Assembly: GCA_009760855.2 (NCBI GenBank)
Contig: WPIO01000002.1
Location: 560,001 to 624,000, forward strand
From: Cristatella mucedo
Lineage: Eukaryota > Bryozoa > Phylactolaemata > Cristatellidae
DNA length: 64,000 bases
Direction: 5' to 3'
Shown here: positions 58,068-64,000 of the stretch, piece after piece
Layout of the letters: every line of letters begins with the position of its first letter
Numbering within the stretch: position 1 is the first letter of the stretch
Program-made: the position numbers and the translations under genes
The notes under the pieces: generated by a model
The model's input: only the letters and a program-made list of their open reading frames with translations
Databases searched by the model: none
What the model was told of the DNA's origin: nothing

Positions 58068-61000
58068 ATTTGTTCTAGCCCCACGCAGTGGTCTTGTAGC
58101 CCACTGATTGCTTAGCCTGGTTAGCTGGACTGTGGAAACACATTGAACTCTTTTACTTACCAATTGATGTAGTAATGGTACGGCTCAGTGCCCCCCCACC
58201 ATGGCAATCCGCATTTTCATGTCCATAGTCGTTTTATGGGGTTCAAATCATGTGATTGGCCGGGTCACCACACCAGCACCAAACAAGGATTTGTCAAAAA
58301 GCATTCCACGGGCCTGGGATTATGCGTAGAGTTATCTTGCTACAAAATGTAACGCCCCCCCTCCGTGCAGAGTATTTGAGCTTTAAAATCCAACTTAAAC
58401 TCCATAAATACTCGACTAAGAATAACTTTTTACGTAAATTACTTTTTTGAAAAATCCTTGTTTGGTACTGGTGCAGTGTCCCAGTCAGTTGTCTCATTTG
58501 AACCCAATAGACGGTATGGGACGATATGGACAGTTGAGCTAGATGATCTAGGTGAGATATTTAGATAGGTGAGATATTTCGGTCTTCACCAGTAGCCGAA
58601 CTGCACAAAAACTCGGGCTCTGTGGAATGCCTTTCAGCAGAAGCGTCAATATGGATGCTGATGTCCTTTGTGGCTGCCAGACAAGGGAGATAATAAAGAA
58701 TCGTGGTGGTACGACTTCACTGCAAATACATCATAACACCAGCATTGTTTTTTTGGTTGTTAATAAATCTTTTCACATACTGCACATAGCCTTAGCATGC
58801 CTGGTATCTTACAAGATCTTCTCATTACAATAACTAATTTATAGCCACTTCAGTTGTGGCCATACTGCAAAGATTTTGTGGCGCTGAGTATAAGTGGTTA
58901 TTTTACCTCTAGTTTTGAGAAAATTCGTGGCAAACATCGATTCTGGGGATCAGCATCACTTTCTTGGGGATTTTTTATGTTAATGCCGACGATTGTTAAA
59001 AGTATCAACGTGTTCGTCCTTACCTGTGTGTGCAGATGCACATGCTTGCATCTGCTTGCTTGCACGTGGCTTTTTTCCAAGGCAAGACTTGCTGAGACAT
59101 CTGGTCAGACCATGTCTTATCTCACCTGTGACAGCATATAGCTATTTGTAAAATGAAAGAGGTGGACTGCATCCGGAGCTGGGATCGGTGGTTGCTTGCT
59201 GAGTGATTATATTCTAGTTTAGATAGCTGGCCGGGAAGTTTTTCGAATAGCAAGTTAACTGAAGTAAAGATTAGCTGATAAGGCAGTCTCATTTATATAG
59301 CAGCAGAAGAGCCATTGTGGCTATCACCCTGCTTTCAGCAGGCAATACAGAATTGTCTGCTTCAGGACTCGAACCCACGATCAGGATGTGAATTGGGAGC
59401 AACTCACCTTGGATAAGACCTAGGGGTAAGGTCCTGTTAGGGTGCAGCCATTCAGTTTTCAATTATTCAAATGCCCTGTAAAAATTTAGACAGTGCACGG
59501 GTCCTATGGATTTTTAGTGAATGTCTCTGTCATCTTTAATCGTGTCGGTGCCCAGAGGAAACTTGCTGTTGGTTGGTAAATCCTTAAGGTGCCGCTGCTC
59601 TAGTAAATTTCTCCGTGCTCCTTTGGATGACTCGGGTCAACTATTCGGCATGGAGCGTCGGCTTGATCTAGTATTTTGTCTGTCATAGGTTGTACTTCGT
59701 ATGCATCCGAAAGGTGTATTACTCGTAAAGCCACCACACTCATGGGTATGAGGGTCTTCAATATATATTCTTTTCTATTCGTATGCCCACTTCTAGTTTA
59801 GCGATTTTTATTTATTTTACAATGCCACTGCAGTGGCTTCTCTTCAAGTACTACTTGGAATTGGCATTGTGGGTAACCTTACTGGTTTGAAAAATAGGAA
59901 TTAAATGTTGCTTTCGGTATGAGTTTGTTCAACTTCTGACGATGACACAACATCATCCTCATTTTATTCTGGCATTATGATATCCTTTTGGAGTGTTATG
60001 GAGCTAAGAAATTTGGCTGACGTACCAGCTATACATTTTGTTTTATTATTTATCCCTTCAGCTACCACTCCACAGTTGCAATCATACCCTGCAGCTAGTT
60101 AAAGAATTGATGGCAGCCAAGCGCCGCTGGAGGTCCTGCAGCGTTCTGTGCTTGTATATGTGTGTGCTAGAAGCAGGGCCGTGGGCGTCGTCCTACTTCT
60201 GAGGGCGTATTATACAGAGGCTAAAGTGCATGCAATCGCCTCTAGAAAGCCAGCTCCCAAAAAAATGTGTTCGCTGGTGTAGCTTGGGATTTAAAAAAGT
60301 GGGTTGGTAAACAAATCTTTACCTTGCCGTTGTGTCTTTTTCTTCTTTTCATCGGTATGGACGAGGTGAGTGCTACGATCTAGAACATTTCCTACATGTG
60401 GCTACACGGCTATTGTGCCACCATCAGCGTGCTCGGCAGGCATGCAAAAGGTGCACAGTATTTTAGGCTGTACCTTCACTGCTAGGCAAAAGGCCCAACG
60501 TTTTTATTATAGCTTTATATTTTGGATGGGTGAGCAGGTTTGGCTGCGTTGTCAAACGAGAAGTGAATGTCCGGAGCTGAGCTCCGTAACTGACTCTCGG
60601 TGGCATCGTTGGTTTCTTTTTTAGCCGGCAGCTCATTAGGCGTTTGTTTTTCTTTTTATAGTTTTTTCATGGTGGCTGCCATGTCACTGCTGCTACATCC
60701 CTTGCTTGGCAGCCATGCTTGCTTGCCTTGAGCTTAGTGAGAAGGCTATAGAGGAAGAAGCCTTTTAATACATTTTGCTGGGTTCACAGTGAACCCAACA
60801 GAGATTAAAAATCATTTGTGACCTCCCGATTGCTTTCGAGCAGGTTGCCGCAGCTCTTGTGGTGAGCTCTAGCTGGGAGGTCATGTTTTAGAAGTCATTT
60901 TTAATGCACACGCCCACGGGCAGAGGGAAGGGGGATCAGTGGGCCCTTGACCCACCTGAAAGTGACCGTCACATGGTTGCTCCCGACATGCCCATCCACC

Positions 61001-61162
61001 TTCCTGTGATTGGCTGCCTATGGAGAAGTTTATATATGTGCTCTCCTTGGCTTAATCCCAGGCAATGCTAATTAAAATGCCTTCTCAATAGCTGTGGAAG
61101 ATGATGAATCAACGCCTGGTTGTTACCCCTTAACAGCAGCGATGTCGCTTTGTCTGTTTTAG
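58067..61162. other. Intron of the PDE2A-like gene; only a SINE recognised
   Basis: Intron between the exons at 57576 and 61163. A family B SINE is at 59262. Short TTAAAT and AT-rich tracts are present; no extra exon was read. Confidence 0.5.
59262..59420 (-). repeat. tRNA-derived SINE, family B
   Basis: AAAGATTAGCTGATAAGGCA, TATAGCAGCAGAAGAGCCAT and GGACTCGAACCCACGATC (reversed B-box) match the copy at 53862. Confidence 0.7.
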
Positions 61163-61233
61163 GCCGTTATCAGCATGTTCCAAGACCTGGGGTTCACTGC
61201 TTCCTTCAAGATTAAACATCCCACTCTCGCGAG
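61163..61233 (+). CDS. PDE2A: PDE2A-like exon: start of the catalytic domain
   Basis: After TCTGTTTTAG the exon encodes AVISMFQDLGFTASFKIKHP and TLAR, human [20 protein letters not shown] and TLAR. This is the first helical bundle of the PDE catalytic domain. Donor GTAAGG, ends in phase 2. Confidence 0.95.
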
Positions 61234-61491
61234 GTAAGGCCAGGAGCAGGCAGCTGGGCTGTGTCAGCCTTTCCGTCAGAATGCCTGCCTCTGCAGGTCA
61301 TACAGCCTCTATCGTGGACGGTGAGGAAGGCTTGCCGATGACGACCCTGTTGTTTGTGCTCGGTGGCTTGAGGTGGCTATGGGTTGCCCCCAGTTGCTTT
61401 TCTGCTGGGGAAAAAGGTGTGTGCTCCATGTGCAGGGTTAGCAATGTAGAATGCACAGAGATAGCCTCTACGATTATGCATTTGAGGTTAA

Positions 61492-61760
61492 TAATAGTAA
61501 TAATAATAATACATTAGTATAACACCCTCAGAGAACTGAATCTCTCTGCAGAAACTTTACAGATGCTTCATATAAAGCGTTGCCAAATGTTTGGTGGTAA
61601 AATCCACAAGCAGCAGGCACAGAAAGCAGCTGGTAAGAGCTAGTAAGCAGGTACATGCCCACGAAGGACGAATCACAAAGACTCACCAAATGCTGTAATA
61701 AAAAGGTGCGTTTTAAGCTTCTTTTTAAATGTCATGTCGGGGAACGTTTGACGTGCATCG
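61492..61760 (-). mobile_element. LINE 3' fragment, tail type 1
   Basis: It starts in TAATAGTAATAATAATAATA and continues AACACCCTCAGAGAACTGAA, AATGCTGTAATAAAAAGGTG and CGTTTTAAGC, matching 418, 15299 and 54955. It lies in the catalytic-domain intron. Confidence 0.75.
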
Positions 61761-62512
61761 ACAGTAAGTTCCAGGTTAATTCATTAGCTTCTGATCCTTG
61801 TGCCCCATGCCACCCTCCTTGCATTTTTAATGCATAGAAGGATTCACATGTGTATGCCTGTGCAAGCTGTGCACAAGCCTAGGATTGGTTTCTTCTAGTT
61901 TGTCACGAATGCTGCTGTGTTTAGTTTGAGGAACATCAAAATAGACACGCCTTTCATTGTTCTACATCATCACCCAAATAGCTAAAGGTAAACTTGTCAG
62001 CCCAGTGACAAGGTATCTAAGACAGAGAGTTAGCAAACGAATCGGGTCATGAGCCAGCAGTGCTCTATTTACTTGGCCGTGATGTTAAGAGACAGCCGGG
62101 TTTCTGTAAATACTCGTGATATTTGAACCAATGCCTTGCAAAGGGCTGGATGACCACGACTAATTATTTGACTGCTTGTTTGCCTGGCTGCAGTTAGGTC
62201 TCAAGTTTTCTTTGTCTGTGGTAAAGCGCCATCTGCTTTGTGCGGCAGCTAATACCTGTTCGAAGGTAACCTCTGCTCGGCAAGGGCATGTACCGTATTG
62301 ATCTCTGCACACATGCTGATGAACAAGCTTCGTTTGAATCTGGTTCTGATACACTTCAGCTAGTGATCTTATGCGGGAGCAGTGATCAGTCGATCTCGTG
62401 TGTGCTCTCATAGTCTCAGGCATCACTCTTGTGCTTTTACAAATCATTTTACTTGGGATGTTGGCATCGACATTGTGTATGGTATCACTAATCATTTGAC
62501 CACTTTCCTTTA

Positions 62513-62585
62513 CGGCATATGTAAAGTGCCTAGAAAGAGATTAAGTTCTCTGAGGGCACTATACAAATGTATTATTATTATTAAT
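62513..62585 (+). repeat. Shared SINE/LINE 3' tail with (ATT)n
   Basis: GTAAAGTGCCTAGAAAGAGA, TTAAGTTCTCTGAGGGCACT and ATACAAATGTATTATTATTA form the cleanest copy of the shared tail. No tRNA-like head precedes it. Confidence 0.75.
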
Positions 62586-62728
62586 ATGCCCATCCATGCT
62601 TTTAGATTGTGCTTCTTGAGCATGTTACTTATGCATGTTGTCTCTCCTCTCACTTTCTCCTGCATCCCTCCGAGATCCATGAACGTTTTTGGCTACTTAC
62701 GTTAGTGGCTGCACTTTGCACATTCTAG

Positions 62729-62857
62729 ATTCGTCCTTATGGTGAGAAGAGGGTACCGGGACCCTCCGTACCACAACTGGAATCATGCTTTCTCGGTCAC
62801 CCACTTTGCATATCTGGCAATCAAGAATTTCGAAGTCGTTAAGAGGCAATATTTAGA
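62729..62857 (+). CDS. PDE2A: PDE2A-like exon: catalytic domain with HNWxHAF
   Basis: The exon encodes [37 protein letters not shown] and YLE, matching human [20 protein letters not shown] and FSVSHFCYLLYKNLEL. In PDEs the first His of HNWxHAF is the general acid and the second His binds the catalytic metal; both are present. KRQ before YLE is a short change from human TN. Acceptor CACATTCTAG, donor GTAAGT, ends in phase 2, so the next exon should start the IEIFALF-like segment. It was not found in the remaining 1.1 kb. Confidence 0.96.
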
Positions 62858-63815
62858 GTAAGTTTGTACTGCATTGTGTGCAGGGGCTGCTTGACTCCAA
62901 TTTAGTGCTGCAGGATGGTATGCGCTGCAGTCGATTCAAGTTTTCTACTCGAAAGCAACGCCTATATGTGTACTATAGAATATATTTAGGCTCCGACGGC
63001 TGCTGCTTCAGTCCTGCTTTGGTTTTAGTATTTCACTGGATGTTACTGCCTGTGACCTGGGCAGAGCCAGGATTTTCGCGTAGGGGGCAGGAGACCACGT
63101 CACGTAATGAAAAAGTACAGTGTACAGTCTTTATGCTTATTTGGCATGCACTCAGCAGCTGCTCATTGCCTGGAGTTTGGGCATTATTTCGTCCTTAGTG
63201 GCCGTCGAAGCTATATCCTTCTCGACATGTAACACGATGGCACCGTCGATGTAATTGGTTCCAATGGCTAAGGCAGTGATTCTGATAATCGTTTACTTTA
63301 CGAATCCAAGCAAAGCAATGTTTTTAAAATAAAGTAGACCTACAAGAAATCTGCAGCCATGTCCCTTCCTGACTGCTCCAACTCCTGCCCTGGCCTGGTA
63401 TATGGAGCGACCCACATCGCGCCCCCTCTGCTTTCGGTGGGTGGGGGGGGGTCAGTATTTGATGACCCCCTGCCCACCCTGGCCCCACCACTACTTGTGA
63501 CCAAGCCTTGTGCAGCTTAGAATTAGAGACATCCGGTATACAATGCTGAAAGCATTTCTTGTGGGTTCGTTTGTAACCAGCATGCCTATTCAAGTATATA
63601 GGAGATACATTTAGAAACTTGCTCTGCCTGAAGGTTTGCATGCTCTTTTCTCACACAAGAGATGCTGTGAAGTCACAAAAGCGATGTTTTAATAATCGCC
63701 GGCTTCCTGATTCAGTAGTGTAAGTGTGTAAGGAAATGAATGTTCATGTAGTTTTGGCAGCACTTGCAATCATTTAGCCCTGGCTGGTTAGGAGGCGTGG
63801 TGTATCCTTTGCAAA
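62858..63815. other. Start of the next PDE2A-like intron; nothing recognised
   Basis: No IEIFALF- or HDLDHRG-like exon could be read. Two short open frames here have no family match. Confidence 0.5.
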
Positions 63816-63960
63816 TACAATGGTAGCTCGGCTTACGAGCGTTTCGACACACGAGTGTTTCGAGATACGAGCTGTCTCTCGGCTGATTTTTTGCTTTGAG
63901 TTGCGAGCTAAAATTCGGGTTACGAGCCAGCTTCAGATACTCCACCGCTAGTTGCCTCAG
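63816..63960. mobile_element. Terminal part of a mariner/Tigger-like DNA transposon
   Basis: From TACAATGGTAGCTCGGCTTA the sequence steps through TACGAG, CACGAG, ATACGAG, TGCGAG and TACGAG units, as in GTTTCGAGATACGAGCTGTC. Such TACGAG-rich ends are known from Tigger/mariner-type elements in many animals. The other end lies beyond the window or is lost. Confidence 0.6.
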
Positions 63961-64000
63961 TGAAGTCACACTGTGTATGGTGACTCAGGCCAACAAAGGT

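Overview
The window is nuclear DNA from a multicellular animal. It has spliced genes with GT-AG introns, tRNA-derived SINEs, LINEs of the L2/CR1 type, Tc1/mariner relics and many long microsatellites. Nothing seen is prokaryotic. The species cannot be named from the sequence. The protein is well diverged from the vertebrate form, so an invertebrate or early-branching chordate is my guess.

The one gene I can identify is a cyclic-nucleotide phosphodiesterase of the PDE2 family (PDE2A-like) on the + strand. Seventeen exons were located between 32612 and 62857 by matching conceptual translations, exon by exon, to the remembered order of human PDE2A. They cover the end of the N-terminal region, GAF-A, the linker helix, GAF-B, the second linker and the first part of the catalytic domain as far as the HNWxHAF histidines. 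Nearly every junction keeps the reading frame; one (36733 to about 39609) is ambiguous. The rest of the catalytic domain lies beyond position 64000. The 5' exons were not found with confidence; a GC-rich island near 5300-5720 holds one possible first exon.

The most unusual item is a 960-codon open frame (41054-43936) inside the intron between GAF-A and GAF-B. It is rich in Gln, Ala and Ser runs. Splice-like sites at 41091 and 43727 would allow it to be inserted, in frame, exactly between the two GAF domains. It could instead be an alternative first exon.

The other DNA, upstream and in introns, is mostly repeats. On the - strand there is a nearly complete but decayed LINE (50465-53470) and several truncated copies (about 418-1435, 4170-4440, 15299-15760, 16048-16345, 17115-17460, 24725-25530, 34426-34740, 36826-37400, 54955-56110, 61492-61760). 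Two LINE tails lie on the + strand (26762-27360, 34060-34430). Two tRNA-derived SINE families are present, and one shares its 3' tail with the LINEs. There is also a 0.68-kb MITE (49153-49836), a broken Tc1 transposase (56400-56790), the end of another mariner/Tigger-like element (63816 onward), an unnamed repeat with CCCATA/CCCAC arrays (9340-9840 and 31123-31840), and a 1.5-kb (CAGG)n array followed by (GA)n at 20206-21903.

Exon calls rest on reading the sequence and on remembered family sequences; no alignment or splice-prediction program was run.
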